Source: Branchiostoma floridae
Lineage: Eukaryota; Chordata; Leptocardii; Amphioxiformes; Branchiostomatidae
Direction of reading: 5' to 3'
Length of the DNA stretch: 64,000 bases
NCBI RefSeq assembly: GCF_000003815.2
Contig: NC_049993.1
Coordinates: 11,689,436 to 11,753,435 of the forward strand
The notes under the pieces are model-generated. The model had not been told where the DNA came from and searched no databases. It saw only the letters and a program-made list of their open reading frames with translations. The stretch's first letter is position 1. Each line of letters opens with the position of its first letter. Positions 21,770 to 35,209 of the stretch are shown in pieces. Both the position numbers and the translations under genes were made by a program.

Positions 21770-24700
21770 ATTCACACACACATAATGCGTACGTGCTGTT
21801 TTCTGATTGTCGGCCAGTGATGGAAGAGAGATCCAATAGAAACCCACAAACAACTGGGAAATACCCAATGTAAGTGAGTCAGAAAATGTCGATATCAAAA
21901 ACCTGGCTAATCTCCAAGCAGAACAAAAAGGACATTCAGCCACACAGTGGTGCCTAAAGCCTAGCTTACACATAGCCGAATCTAGCTCCCGACTCTCTCC
22001 CGACTTGAGGCTTTACTCAAGCAGACTGGCTTATATTGTAACGGCACCAATGGACAAAACACAGAAGAAGAACTTTATTACACGACAACTGTAGAGGATA
22101 CAGTGTTTGGCAACTTGTACATACAATACATACAGAACAGTTTAACTACATGGGTTACTAGTATCTAAAAATCTAAGAAACTAATCTATTTTACACATGG
22201 CATATAATATTTACAATCAGGCTAGCATGATACATGGCATGTAACAGTGGTGTGGCAGTAAGGAGGTAGACGTCAGACGGAACATCTGCTTGAAGATAAC
22301 ATGTACCAAGTGGCCAACATGCTCCACGGAATACTGAAATTTCTCTATAAAGAACACAGTGCAAGCTGCCAGGTTAACAATACCGATAATCCATAACACT
22401 TAAGTGACTTTTTTCTTCTCCTGACATGACCTGTTTCACCTCTGTATCTTTGTTGTATTGTAAACACTCTTTTGTTCCTAAGTAGCACATGTCTGATGTC
22501 TGTCAACACGTTTATTGGGTGTTGAAGAGCCCCTTTGTGTGGGACATTGCTAGCGTTACAGTCTCGAATTTTCTCGAAAGTGGGTCAGAGACACAGGTAT
22601 TTTTGCAGTGCCACTCGTATCTCACATGTTGAACGAGGATATTTCAGAAACAGCAACATGGTTGGAATTTTTTACATACAATGTCAAAGTTGTTGTATCC
22701 TACATTACGTACCCTCAATTCTTCTTATTAGTTAGTTAGAGTCGTAGGAACATTGTATTGCAATATGGCCACAATGGCTGACCATATGCATACATGGAAT
22801 GGGCTGACAGAGAGATACAAATATTAGGATTCAGGGAAAGATAAAGATGGTGTTTTGTTCTGTGGTGCTACAACGGTCTAGAACACCGATTCCTCGTGTG
22901 GTGGAATATTGTTGAAACGCTGGATTTTCTTTCATGGCCTTCAATGCTTTAACTCAAAAACACGTGCACGATACATGCGTTTCCTTGGGAGTAATTGCAG
23001 CCAATTATTTTCAATGTTAGCTGCAGCTGGAGGCATTGACGTACTTCAAACGGTGATCTCATTTCCAGATCGTTCATGTCTTTATTAATTGCACTCTAGC
23101 CTTGGGCAAATAAGTCTTTCATCTCCAAAACATAATCATAAACCCATTCAGGAATATGCGCAATTCTCACATTTGATGGCAACGACGTATGCATGGGGAT
23201 TGTATATTCTCAAGGATTTGATAAAGATTATTACAAACTACATAGTAGTAACATAAAACATAAAACGGACCCAAAATAATTCAACAGCATGTCGTGTGCA
23301 TATCTATTGGCATAAACTTTAATTTTTCGTTTCCGCAAACAGCCCGGTCGGGCCCCGGGTAGGAAATGTGACGTATGCCTTAAAGTCTCGTTCTAAGCAA
23401 GTGTGGCTGACTTCCTTTCCCGTAGAACTTGTTGCTTGTCAAAGATATCAGGTGAACGACAACAGCTAAGGTTCGAATTTCCGAACTCTTAACTCAGAGG
23501 TCGGTGCGATACAATAAGCACATACGGCATGGTTGATCAAAGCTACGGTGAACGTATTATGTTGATGTAATGTTAGGATTACGAATATGGCAAGAAAGTT
23601 GGGGTCGGTCGGAAGAAAAATGATGATTGTTTCCTGACATTTTCTTCAACCCGTTTCCAAACGTAACGATCAGACAACTTGGAGGCGAACAGCCAATACC
23701 AACTCACACAACACGACAGCAGTACAGAACATTTCTATAAACGAGATTGCGCATTGCAACTCCAAGAGACCACTTTGGGCACCGAACTATAGTACTCGGC
23801 GCAAAAAAGGTACCGCTTGGAATATCAACTTTGACCGGTCATAATCAAATAGAATGTATAATATATCGGTAGAAAGCTTGTGCAATTCTTATGATATCCA
23901 TTTTATCATTGGTGGGAGACTATTGGCTAATGTGATGAGCGATGACGGCGAAAGTTGCTTATGGATGCTTGTGGGCTACATACGATCACGAGAGGAAAAC
24001 GCCCGTGTCATTGTTCCATAATTGTGCAGTCTGTGGAAAGAAAGCTGTTGCTGTAGATGGACTTTAAGAATGGCACTTCCACAGTGTAACGATGGGAGCT
24101 AGATGGGAACTTAAAGGTTCGCTGAAAAGCTCTCAACGGTGGAACAAGTAGAGAAGACCATAAACATTTTTGCCGCTTGTAATAAGTCAGTAAAAAACAC
24201 CTCAGCTCAGAGATTACAATCTACACTTGACACAGAGAAACAATCGTTGTATTTTCCCGAGTTTACTTGTACAATGGCACCACAGACGACCTTGATACCG
24301 TACACTACAGTGCGAGAACACCTGTGATGTAACGAAATACCTGCTGGGAAATGACCTCCGTCGACCCCCAGACTTCGCCGCCGTAAACACCCTTTCAGTA
24401 GAGTTCGTGAAAGTTGAACTCACGGTTTGTTTTCTTTATAAAAGTGATAGTCTTCTATGAGGAGACGTCTGAGGAAAATAGAAAGTTATAGTCCATGTAG
24501 GTGTAGAATATTGCTGTAGAATACAGACTGTAAACAAAGATGGGGTGCACTTTGTAGTTAGAAACAAGCAAACATGTTTCCCCACTTCAAACATCTAAAT
24601 ACAACTTCATTGTCCATTGAATTATTATTGATTATAAGTGAGTCCAGCATTTCATCCTCTCTTTGTATCCACTTGTTTTTAGATGTGTTTTTAGTTCCTG

Positions 24701-26910
24701 TGCTAGGAAATATTTATATTTTGTTAATGACTAAAAACAGAAGACGAAATTCCGTACATGTAAATGTAGGTCAATTCTACCACAGCAGGAAAAAAAGCAA
24801 AGAAATAGAAAACTCTTAAGTATCCAACAAAACTATTTATCGCCCCAGGCTTTGACTGGTTTCAAAAACAACTTTTCTCTTCAAAACGAATCAATCGTTT
24901 AGGGTTACCGAGACGTCCTTTGTGACTTAAGAAGTGGTATTTCTTCGATTGTCGACAAAGGCGCAACACAGTACGATGCGTATCACTTAGAATTTGATAT
25001 TTATCATGGGAGAGATTAGAGGATTACTTTGCATGAAAAGAAATACAGGAAAGTTGAGTTAAAGCGCCACCTGGAGCCACCGCTTATCAGGATAATTGCA
25101 GCTGCAGCGTCTCCCTATCTTTTTCAGCGATGAGTACTGTTACTGAGCATAATTGTACACTTAGGGTCAGCAAAGCCATATCTGATACCTTCTTAGACGG
25201 GCCTCAAGGCAAGACACACCCACTTTCACTCTTAGAATCTGAAATAACCAGCTTCTTTTCTTATATGTAGTAGTCTCTAGAACATCTAAAATATCTCAGA
25301 ATCAGTCCTTTAAGGATCTCATTTTCATAAACATGACGTAGTGCAGCTCAAAGCAGCCGCTTTAAAAACCCCTGGCTAAGGTCTGAGGCTATATTTTGCT
25401 TACTGAGTGTTTTGGGGAAGTAGCGTTTCTTCACAAGAGATATGTTCAGTAGATGGCAATGCCGTCAGCGTATAGCATGTGAATGTTTATATGTTTTCGT
25501 TATCAATCTTATTGTTGTTCGTATTTTAAAGAACAATGGTGGATGTATCCTTGTTGTTGTTACAGTTTCTATGTTTTCATGTTGATAATAATCATTCTAT
25601 TGTCATATTTAAGAGCGATTAATTCTGCTTCTTTTTTCAGCTTTGTTGTAATGTAAGCCGGATGTATCTACTGTTCCGTTCTGTTTTCTTTAACCAGCGC
25701 AGATTACTACTGTTTAGTCACTGCTCAGTACATGGGCATTTACGGTATATGTAAAAATTACTAGTAAAAATATCAATGCAGACAGTACACAGAAAAAAAA
25801 GACACATAAAGTTTTGTACAAAACTTTTATCTCAACTAATCTTTCCACACGTAATGTATGACAAGTTTCAATAAGTTAGATATACAATTGCTAGCTGTAC
25901 ATTGTGTTAGGGGTGCATTTTCTGTACAAGTAGGGCACCTATATTCACTATTCAGGCCGGTGTTGCTGCAACAGTTACGTGTGTGTTTGTATTCCCGTGC
26001 GACTGTTGTCGTTACAGGTTAGCCAAACCTTTGGGAACAAGTGGACCATGGAAAATATTTACTCTCTTTGAGTAGTGACCCGGAAGAAGTGGACTTTTAC
26101 AAATCTACTGAACAATCAAACCTGTCCGAGCTCTCACTCGAGAAAAAAAAAATATTGTACAGTTCATGTAGATCTGGTCAGGTGCTCGCTGTGCACAGGT
26201 TTCGTAATGCTAAGGAAAATAATCTTACAGGACCACATAAGTGGCCATAATGGACAGGTCGTCTTTATACAGAAGTTGTCATGTGTACAGATTTAAGTTA
26301 ACTGTTTATGAAACTCATGCCTCATTTAAATTAGTCCATAGATGCAATAAATACGTCTGAAGTAACTTTAACATTTCCCTAAAGTAGCAATAAAGTTCCT
26401 TTATCATTAGATAAACTATCAAAGATGTAAACAGCAGATTTTCGGTATGTAGTATTTAAGAATCAAACAAATGTCAACATTGCATATTATTTCATGTTGT
26501 AAATAATGCCCGTAGCAAGCTATTTTTGTAGCATATTATACCAGTGATTTTGCGGCCCTTGTCAAACTTCATCCACTGTTATTCGTCATATCAAGAACAG
26601 TACTGTGGAAAATCGTATTTACAACGGAAGAAAGCCACATGGTGGCGACCACAGGTATTAGTTACATTGATACAGTGATAAACATCTGGCTGAACAACAC
26701 ATACCTCAACTCAAACCATGCAAGTGTCGTGTTGCAAAGATGGGGGCTGAATCAGTTCTTGTTTTTCTCACAAGTGAAACATGAACGTCGTCTTCGAATT
26801 CTACATTCTACCAGATAGTCTGCACACAGTTGGCATAAATAACAGGATACAGTTCTGATTTGTGGTATTTGTCCTGACAAAGTTTGAAAACTAGCTGTAT
26901 TGCTTTAGCA
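21770..26910. other. intergenic stretch
   Basis: No gene recognised. A repeat motif with a GC palindrome (CAAACAGCCCGGTCGGGCCCC) at about 23336-23356 matches one near 1392. Near 22070-22075 an AATAAA in minus orientation begins a segment that could be the tail of a dispersed element. Short frames at 24139-24423 and 26041-26296 overlap in different frames or strands, and none has a recognisable domain. Confidence 0.45.
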
Positions 26911-28155
26911 TCAGTCGCTTGATTTCCGTACTAAGCTCCTGATGTCCAAGTCGGAGAGGGATTCCGTCTTGGATTCCCGTCTCCGGACCCAGCGTGCCTG
27001 CTTGGCTTCCTGGATGGAGAGTTCTGGGTTGGAGGAGTGGTGCGGGTCTCCCTTCCTCAGCGCCGCTAGTCTGGGGTTGGAGAGCAGCCTGCGGTGGGAC
27101 ACGTTACCGGAGTGTAGGACGGCCTGGTTGATCATCGTCACCACCTCGTTCATCTGGCGGAGCGAGCTGATGGGAGTCCGCGGCGGCACGGGGCTCTCCC
27201 CGGACGTACTCACCACGGCCCTGTCCGTGTTCTCATGAAACTGCACCCGGAAACGCCGCTGCGTCCTCGGCGTGAGAGGGCCGATATTCTCCCGCGAGGG
27301 CGTCAGAGATCGTGGCGGCGACTTCGTCACTTTCTTAGAGTCCGACACATTTCCGTTCAAGTCCGAGTCATCTAGAGACTTTGGTCTCGGTCCTTTCGTA
27401 ACAACAAGTCTCCCTCTTCTTCTTACCACTGGGGAAGACGGTGTGTCGGGTGTGACAGGTAGGTAGTCTGAGATGATCTTAGAACTCACGGGCTTGTCGG
27501 CGTTTTCCTGCTCTATCTCCTCTGCCGTTTCTTCTTCAATAAAGTCCGGGGTCTCCGTCAGGGCCAACTTACAGACGACGGCGTCAAGATCGGCAGAACC
27601 GACGATGTTCTGCGCGTCCTCGGCTAACTCTTCGTCGGCTAGTTCCGTCAGGGCTCGCTCGAACGTGCTCGAGCCCATCGGCACCCCAGCGTTGATCGTC
27701 ACACGCTTGGACGGCTTCGGACTAGCCTGTGGAGTTGTGCCGAGCGCCGGACTCAACGAGTCAAGGCCCGGATCGGAGCCTACGACTTGTAGCGGCGGGA
27801 GAGGGTTTGACCTGCTCCGCGGAAGTCGTGGCGAGTACTCGGGAGAACTCCCGAGGGAGCCGTACGGTGTCCCGTGCCGTGGGGTGACCACTGGGGATCT
27901 CGACGGGTACGGCGACCCAGGCGTCCCCGTCCGGATGATGGGCGGCAGCAAGGGTACGGATTTCTGCATCTTCTCTTTGGACAGACTCCCCAAGAAGTCG
28001 TCTTTTTTCGGGCCCAGTCTGCCGTGGCTGGCGCTGAGCTGACGCACTTCCTCCTGGTCTCTTCTCAACATGCTGACCTGAGGTCTCTCCACATGGTTGA
28101 TGATGTAGGACTCGTCTGTACCTGTGACAGGGAGGACTTCCTTCTGAGCTGGCAT
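26911..28155 (-). CDS. proline/serine-rich disordered protein of unknown function
   Basis: Uninterrupted minus-strand frame; the first ATG (28155) gives 414 residues ending LVRKSSD. No family is recognised. The protein has no hydrophobic segment and a single Cys (195), so it is probably intracellular. It is rich in Ser/Thr-Pro pairs, about twenty, dense at residues 78-110 and 235-330 (TPGSPYPSRSPVVTP, VTPDTPSSPVV), which are potential proline-directed kinase sites. A glutamate-rich acidic stretch lies near 205-220. A basic stretch at 300-306 contains RVQF, a match to the RVxF docking motif of protein phosphatase 1; this is inference from a short motif. Low complexity suggests disorder. The frame is open upstream of the ATG, so an additional 5' exon is possible, but a TATA box 38-45 bp upstream favours this start. 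GC-rich coding contrasts with AT-rich flanks. Confidence 0.75.
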   Translation of the reverse strand: MPAQKEVLPVTGTDESYIINHVERPQVSMLRRDQEEVRQLSASHGRLGPKKDDFLGSLSKEKMQKSVPLLPPIIRTGTPGSPYPSRSPVVTPRHGTPYGSLGSSPEYSPRLPRSRSNPLPPLQVVGSDPGLDSLSPALGTTPQASPKPSKRVTINAGVPMGSSTFERALTELADEELAEDAQNIVGSADLDAVVCKLALTETPDFIEEETAEEIEQENADKPVSSKIISDYLPVTPDTPSSPVVRRRGRLVVTKGPRPKSLDDSDLNGNVSDSKKVTKSPPRSLTPSRENIGPLTPRTQRRFRVQFHENTDRAVVSTSGESPVPPRTPISSLRQMNEVVTMINQAVLHSGNVSHRRLLSNPRLAALRKGDPHHSSNPELSIQEAKQARWVRRRESKTESLSDLDIRSLVRKSSD

Positions 28156-28192
28156 GATGCCTGGTTCTAAACACCCAGCGGCAACCAACCCA

Positions 28193-28200
28193 CTTATATA
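28193..28200 (-). promoter_or_regulatory. TATA box (TATATAAG) of the 26911-28155 gene
   Basis: On the minus strand TATATAAG starts 45 bp before the ATG at 28155, within a GC-rich context. A start site about 31 bp downstream would leave a 5' leader of only about 14 nt. Inferred from motif and position. Confidence 0.5.
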
Positions 28201-31200
28201 CAGGGGTAACCCGACCCGCCGCCCCGTGATATAACCCGGGCGGGGTTGTGCGTAAGCAAGCGCGGCATTTCACCCACTCGAGACACGCTAATGCTAAACA
28301 AATACATGTCTTAATTGTGACGAGTAAGACGAGAGGGGTTACTTAGAAATCTAGTCGACTTTGCCTTGTGTTGACCACAAAGAAAAGAGTCCCCTTGCGA
28401 CAAAACATTCTTGTTTACTTGGCGTTCGATTTATTTTCCAACCAACACCGTGTGACAAAGGTGCTGATGGTGAGGGTCCGCCTCCCTCGCCGTGTGCTCA
28501 CCGGAACTAAGTCAACTACTCACGCTCATTCCATACTGACGTCACATCATTCGATTTCTCGACACAAAAGTCGTAACTTCTCCTCAGGAACCAATGAAAG
28601 GAGTCGTAACATCCGTGCACGACAAGTGTGGTCCATCAATGATATAATTCGATCCGACATGCTTCATTTGTCCGCTGCAAAACAAATTGAGGCCGTGAAA
28701 GTACTATAGTTCGGTTAATGTGACCTGGTGCAAGCTGTCACGTTGTGTAGTTAGCAGGGCAAGTGGGTTAATAAGTCTCTTATACTATAAAGCGCACCGG
28801 CCTTTGTATGACGAGCTGTGTAAGCCACTCAGTTTTCAAAACGGACTGAAGTACTTTCTTTGATACCACGGATGTTGATATGATTATAGCATCAAGTATG
28901 TCACACTGACAGTTTCGCAGGAGTGATAGATATAGAGTTTATAGAATTATCAAAGAAACAACCCAGCGATAATGAATGCAAACATAGCAGTTGTATTTAT
29001 TTGAGTAAAGTTAGGAGCCATATGTTTTGCAGATGGTTTAGAAATTGTTAAGTTATCGTCGGTCAGAATGGATACACACGTACAAATAGTCTGTGGTTTT
29101 TTTTTACTAGTCACGGTGAGTAAGAAAAAAAAGACATTTCATATGATTTGCTGAGCTATTGTCTTTTACCTGGTGTCAATTACAAATCATGCTATGAAAT
29201 AGACATCCACGTCTTCCTTGAGAAATGCAATGCTCAAAGTTTTCTGAAATGTATGACCAGCGAAGGTTTGGTTTAGAAATAGCCAACACTAGTATTAGAT
29301 TAGAATATTGTTTATGACTGTCCATTGTCACTATGTGTATACCATGTATTTGCAATTAGCCCTCGGGCACGAACTTGCAAATAAACTTCTTATAAACTGA
29401 ACGATTACGTTACTCAAGAACCTTAACGAACATAATACGGCAATAGGGTAGAATGCCCGTCTTACATTCTGTAAGAGGTGGGAGGGGTTATAACTCAATC
29501 TATATGCCATTGTGAATTCGAAGGTCTGATATTTTCTCTAAATGGCGTCATGCAATCGTTATATAGATATGAAGTTACGTACAAGAAATTTTGTCCTGAC
29601 ATGCATGTTATCTTGTTGTCCTGACATGAACTAGTGTATGGCAATAACAAAGCGTTTCACCTGCCACATCTTTAATAGATGAAGCCTTTCTGACGCAATC
29701 TACTGACGTGACTGGTAAGTACTTTTTCATGTTCTCCGTTCATTGGTTTATTCAAATTTTTGTTTTACCGGTTGCTTGCCAGGAGACAGGACAATAACAT
29801 GTACAGACACTCCTCTTACGTTAATGACGTCAAGCTGGCAACAAAACACCAATGTCCTTCAGCTATAAGACAAAAGATTCTATTGGTCAGATAGGGATAT
29901 TCTCTTTCAAGAGATACAGGGGCATTGTGAAAGGTAACCTAAGGTCACGTCGTTCCATATATCGTTAAACGGGAAAGAAATAGACAGTTAGCTGAACGAA
30001 TCTTTCCATATGTTGCATTTGTTGTGTCCCTAATGTTGCATTTCTCTAATGTTTCATGCTAAAGTATGAAAATTTTGTATGTCGTGTCTATCTGGATGTC
30101 TATTCACCAACAGTGCAAGTCCTAACGTTACCTAATTAACGCCTGTATAAACAAACTACTCGGTCACTGACCGGTCACATTCACAAAGAAACATCCAGAG
30201 GGTCGACTGTCTGTATTTTCCAAATCCACTTCACCAACAAACCCCTATAGTATGAGGTCGTTAACAAAAATACTCGTAGCAAGACAACCTTTTGAAAAAG
30301 CAGCGTAGAGTTACAGTTACAGTACAGCAACTTTGGGCTTGCCAACCCACAGTTCTTTCTACCCTCTATCCATAAAGCACTTTCAAAACCTCAACACTTC
30401 CAACAACTGACATATAAATCTATATACCGTAGAATCGTGTATAAATGTAAAAATAACACGAATAAATTACGCATGTGTGCAAGTAGAGCAAGAAAAACTC
30501 AAAGAGTAATCGGTCAAGGACTATGCAGCCAGTAACGTTAGTTGTCCGCCATTTTGTGTTTTGTCATGAAACTCTCGCAACCTTTCAATTTACATGTACC
30601 TTTCCATTGACCTTAACGTGTAACACTTCTCACTACTGTTTCGCGACGACTTGGACAAGAGATTCGGCGGCATAGATTAATGATTTACTTTTTGTTCCAT
30701 GTTGTTCAACGATTGACTTTTGACCCTGAACCTTGATTAATGACAACATTGTGCTGATATCAGACCACCTGTTTGTTTTGGGCCACGGCCAATGACGTCA
30801 CTTCCGTTCGCACGTGACCGTCGACTGACGAGAAGTCCAAGTTTCCTAAACTTATCACTTCATCCGGGATTTTATTGTGGACACAACAGAATGACAAAGG
30901 AGATCTTCAAACCACAACGGAAGTATTCGATCGATTTTCTTAACACTTAAGATTTTCCTCCGCTTTTCTTGGTTGGGAACGCATAAATGAATGCAACAAA
31001 TATCTTGATTAATTGTGTAATCATTCAAGCATTTTTGAGTGTCGATACTCCCCGGTTATTCGTAAGCTTACTCCCTTGCAATTTTTCAGTCAACATTATG
31101 TTAGTTTTATAGTGCTGCTACATAGTTATTACAGTTTTTTAAGGCTTAGATTTGAAAACACTCAAAGCTGTTTCATTCGGTTCAGTGCCCCTCGAAGCAT

Positions 31201-34200
31201 GTGTAAATGTTTTCAAGTTGTCAGCTATGACTCTTATTCTTATTTATTGCAGTCCCTATCAGACACTTGTTCCCAATATTAGGCAATAACAATCACATAA
31301 AGCACTACTCAGGGACGCCGCTTGGCATTATCAAACAGTCCACTTGGGGTACAGTAAATATTATCATCTCCAAAATGACCGTTTTATCCTCTGCCGACGG
31401 TAGTTTTGTCACGTTTTGTCACAACAGGTGCGCAATAATAAAGGCATTTACTGTGTGGCGGTCCGGTCTTAGCCGGTAGGGTTTTGTGAAGCGCTTGTCG
31501 TCAAACTGCCAAATTGAACAATGCAGTGTGTGCAAACTTGTTCAATATTTCCCTTTCAGCTTTCATCTAGCGCTACTTACTTCTTTCACGTCGTTCGCAG
31601 TTTGCTTACCTTTCCAGTGTAAATGCCCTGATATTGCTTTGAGCTCTGTTAACTCATACACAATGTAGTTGTATTAAAACGTATTTTTTTTGGCTTACGC
31701 AATAGAGAGCTTATGTGTCACTTCGGTACCATCGTCGGACAAGTCCAATTGTCCCGGGCAAGTAAAAATGCTAATGGGACAAGTGCATGTCCTACCCCAA
31801 GTAAGGTTTTTCCATGAGTGAGATTGTGATATACTTGTTATTCTTCACAGCTATGGCATCAAGCATTGGTCAACACAGTCAAAAAGAGAGCCAACAATAA
31901 AAGAATTCTATTGATGGAAGTGAAAATTCATAGAAAAATGTTATCAAATTTTGGGCAAGTGAAAAGTTGGTTCGGGCAAGTAATTCTATTTACTTGCCCC
32001 ATTAAGGACGAGTGAATATTAGAAAACTTTTTTAACCTTGTCGTAGCTTTCATTTACTTGTAAACGAGAGATGTTTCAATGTAGCATTCTTCTTTGATCA
32101 CTTCACGTAGACTTTGCTTTGCTTTCATCTCTTCAAAGAATGTCCATGATTTATGAATGAAGGACAACTTTAATGGCGTTCTTATATAAAACAGCCTTAG
32201 GATAACCTTCAAATGTTCTGAGGACTGTTTAGCGATGGTCAGTTTTGTAGCAATATTATCTGCGATCTTTCTAGAAACGATTTTCTTTTCTTTGATTATC
32301 ACACTGTCTGCTGTTTGAAGGTTAGTGGCGTGCCCTAGGGCACGTCTCTAATGGGTTTTTAGATAAAGTTTCAAAGTCTCTACTGATGTCTTGCCCACAT
32401 ATATTCGCGAACTACCCTTAGTAGAAAGCTGTCTATCGTAACATATAGAGTTTGTAGAAAATTATTTCATATTTAATACAGTCCTTCGCCTTGTGATATT
32501 GGTATACCGAATTCATGGTCCATGTCACAATGTTATTGTTTACATTTTAACAACATTAAGCATTGGCATCAAGCATTGGTCAACACAGAAAAAGAGAGCC
32601 AACAATAAAACAAATTCTATTGCTGGAAGTGGAAATACATAGGAAAATGGGCAAATGAATTTTTATGTATTTGCCCGCGATAGGACGAATGGATGTTAGA
32701 AACTTGTTAAACCCTGTCATTTACATCGTAGCTTTCATAGCAGTTTACTTTAGGACGAGTGAACATTAGAAACCTTTCAAAACCCTGTCGTAGCTTTCAT
32801 GTACTTGTAAACGAGGGATGTTTCAATGTAGCTTTTTTCTTTGGTCACTTCACGTATGGAAAGGCTTTGATTTGCTTTCATCTCTTCAAAGACCGCCCAT
32901 GATTTATGGATGTTCACAAGGACAACTTTAATGGCGTTCTAATATAAAACAGCCTTAGGGTAACCTTCAAATGTTCTGAGGACTGTATAGTGAAGTGTCA
33001 ATTTTGTACTGTGTACCTACGACCTTTCTAGAAACGATTTTCTTTTCTTTGATTGAATATATCATAATCATACTGTCTGCTGATGTCTTGCCCAAACATA
33101 TTCACCCTTAGTAGAAGGATGGCTATCGTAACATAAGTTGTAGAGTTTCTAGAAAATTACTTCATATTGATACATATTTATACAGTCCACTGCCCCAAGT
33201 GCAGTGAGACACCACCTATAGATGCGCGTCGTGCCAAAGGAAGTGTATGCCAGCGATATACCACTGACGATGAGTAAGCACGACGTCTAATGGCGATGGA
33301 CGTTGGTCAATAAATATTACGTAATGTACGTCGCGTGAATTTCCTCTCCGGAATTATCACATACAATATCATGCCTGATAAACTGCATTACACTCAACCG
33401 ATTGCTGACCTATATCCGGTTCCCACGTGGATTGTTTTTCTTGACCGGATATTGCGGCTATTCGTCAAGATCATGTGCTTATCATCAACTTCCGGGTTCC
33501 TTTTGTACTTAGTATTCTATCATTAGCATCCAGACGTAAGTTAACCTTAAGGAAGTATATGCGAGAAGGGAAAAGCTGAATTGTGCTTGTTCTTACAAAA
33601 GACGTTTGTTGATCTTGTCAGCACTTGTCGTTTTGAGGCGTAACGTAGCTGAGACCCCATCTCTGATAGAGACTGTTACACTACACTAGGCTATTGAATG
33701 GGCAAGAGCGACATCTTGTGAAGGAAAAGAGCACTACATCGAATGGTTCTCTGTGCCACCTTCGATAGGTACAAACAAAGCCCCCTGTCCAACTCTATAC
33801 CCAAAGATTATTTTCTTAAATTGATCTTTAAAGAAAGAATCGGATGATAGAAGACATAACAGAAGAAGTTTTTATTCGCCTTTAACAACAGCTTATCATA
33901 CGTAATTGATATACAACTCTAAATGCATTTTATGAATATCGTGTTTGAATACTCAAACCCAAAACTCACTGTGAAGAATATATGTGCGTGTGCGTAGATG
34001 TATGTGAATATTATATGTACATATATATATAGATATTAGGGTGGGTATACATCATTTAATTATGTACAACACTTTCTTCTGTAGCCAAAGGAATTGACGG
34101 ATACTAGTACAATTATTGTTTGTGCATGTTCTGTCCTGTACCACTACGCGTATTAAGTTTTTCATTGTTATAGTAGATATTGCACAAAAAGAAAGACAGA

Positions 34201-34879
34201 ATAGTGCCAGTAGTCTCAGTAATATTGATAACTATGTACATGACTCTACAAGTTCTGATTATTTTGCATAATCATCTGCTATTACATGTGCTCATCTTGG
34301 CAGTATAGCGGGCGCCGCTAGCTGGCGCTTCAACACACCCAATTCGGCTTGAAAGCGGCATCTAGGCCTGGAGGGACTGATATGGGTGGTTTGCATTCAG
34401 TAATACATGTGCAGCTTTTATGATTGTACTAATGTAATGTATCAATCATCATTTTCAACGCGTACAGATGTATGAAATGTAACAATACTGCATACTATGA
34501 CACAACAACAATCTATTTTTGCTTACCATAAAATAATCTGCTGGATACTAGTAACTCCCTAGTACCAATGGTCGGTTATGGCCTATAATGTAAATGCCAT
34601 GTCATGATGTATTTCTACCGTTATATACAAACAGATACATCTATATTGCCTATATGTGTCCTGCAACCTCTGCCCTATATAGGAGAGTCACAGTTAAAGC
34701 TAGAAAACTCCACGATATCTTTGGCCTTCGGCTGAAATCCAATGTCGACATAATTGTTGGTCCTCTTTGCAAAAATTGCAGTTAATACACATTACAATTA
34801 TGATATAGATTCTCTTGCTGTGCGTCCCCAATTCTAAAATGTTTTCACGTTTGTACAGAAAAAAAAAGGATAGATTTTG
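28201..34879. other. intergenic stretch
   Basis: No further gene is recognised between the disordered-protein gene and the EP4-like receptor exon. The frame at 28368-28709 (plus) lacks an early ATG and similarity to known proteins. 29355-29395 carries a CCTCGGGCA...TTGCAAATAAA motif that recurs in opposite orientation at about 45195-45225, suggesting a dispersed-element tail. A diverged tandem duplication lies at 31857-33180. Confidence 0.45.
31857..33180. repeat. diverged direct tandem duplication, about 700-bp unit x 2
   Basis: Unit 1 (about 31857-32480) and unit 2 (about 32566-33180) share, in order, CATCAAGCATTGGTCAACAC, GAGAGCCAACAATAAAA, TTTCAATGTAGC, CATGATTTATG, TAAAACAGCCTTAGG, CAAATGTTCTGAGGACTGT, TAGAAACGATTTTCTTTTCT and GCTATCGTAACATA-like blocks. 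The 82-codon minus frame in unit 1 (32054-32302) is broken in unit 2, so neither is likely coding. Confidence 0.75.
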
Positions 34880-35209
34880 TTAAACTAGCTCAGTCATCTC
34901 AATCTGATTGTTCTGAGTGCTGCCGTTCACTATAACACTGAAGTCCTCCTGAAACCGGGCAGGTCTCCCCGGTCCTTCCGTCCTACCGCCCGAACCGATC
35001 CCGCCCGAACCAATGGACGGCTCGATCGACATCCGGGCTTTTCCACACAGGATGACCCGTAAGAATCGGAAGAACAGAATCAGCAGCTCTTTCCGGAACA
35101 AGATGTAGACCCACGGGTCCAGGATCTGGTTGATGGACGCCATGTTGATCGCTAAAAGGTCTGCGGCGTGGTTAACGGCGCCCCCTGACGTGTTGTGGAT
35201 GATGCGCAC
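34880..35209 (-). CDS. EP4-like prostanoid receptor gene 1, exon 2 (TM7 and tail)
   Basis: The minus-strand exon begins after a TCTCCAG acceptor at 35209 with VRIIHN and ends at a stop at 34880: 109 residues. It encodes the third extracellular loop, TM7 with ILDPWVYILFRK, and a short Gly/Arg-rich tail. Vertebrate EP receptors have DPW in this position, and DPWIYILLRK is the EP4 form. The exon joins in phase 0 to 45342-46211, giving a 399-residue receptor. Position 312 (TM7), where prostanoid receptors carry an invariant Arg that binds the ligand carboxylate, is Asn (AAC) here, within AINMASINQ. Two base changes would be needed from any Arg codon, so a single sequencing error does not explain it. 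The receptor may bind a different ligand or have lost prostanoid binding. Confidence 0.88.
   Translation of the reverse strand: MRIIHNTSGGAVNHAADLLAINMASINQILDPWVYILFRKELLILFFRFLRVILCGKARMSIEPSIGSGGIGSGGRTEGPGRPARFQEDFSVIVNGSTQNNQIEMTELV

Noticed and set aside
27473..28273. Plus-strand frame of 189 codons and minus frame of 170 codons over the disordered-protein gene
   Set aside because: Overlaps of a GC-rich coding region. The 414-residue minus frame has the TATA box, the longest uninterrupted reading and a coherent SP/TP-rich composition.
28368..28709. 113-codon plus-strand frame near the divergent promoter region
   Set aside because: No ATG until codon 34 and no recognisable similarity; insufficient to call a gene.
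32054..32302. 82-codon minus-strand frame
   Set aside because: The tandemly duplicated copy at about 32800-33060 has frame-breaking changes, so there is no sign of protein-level constraint.
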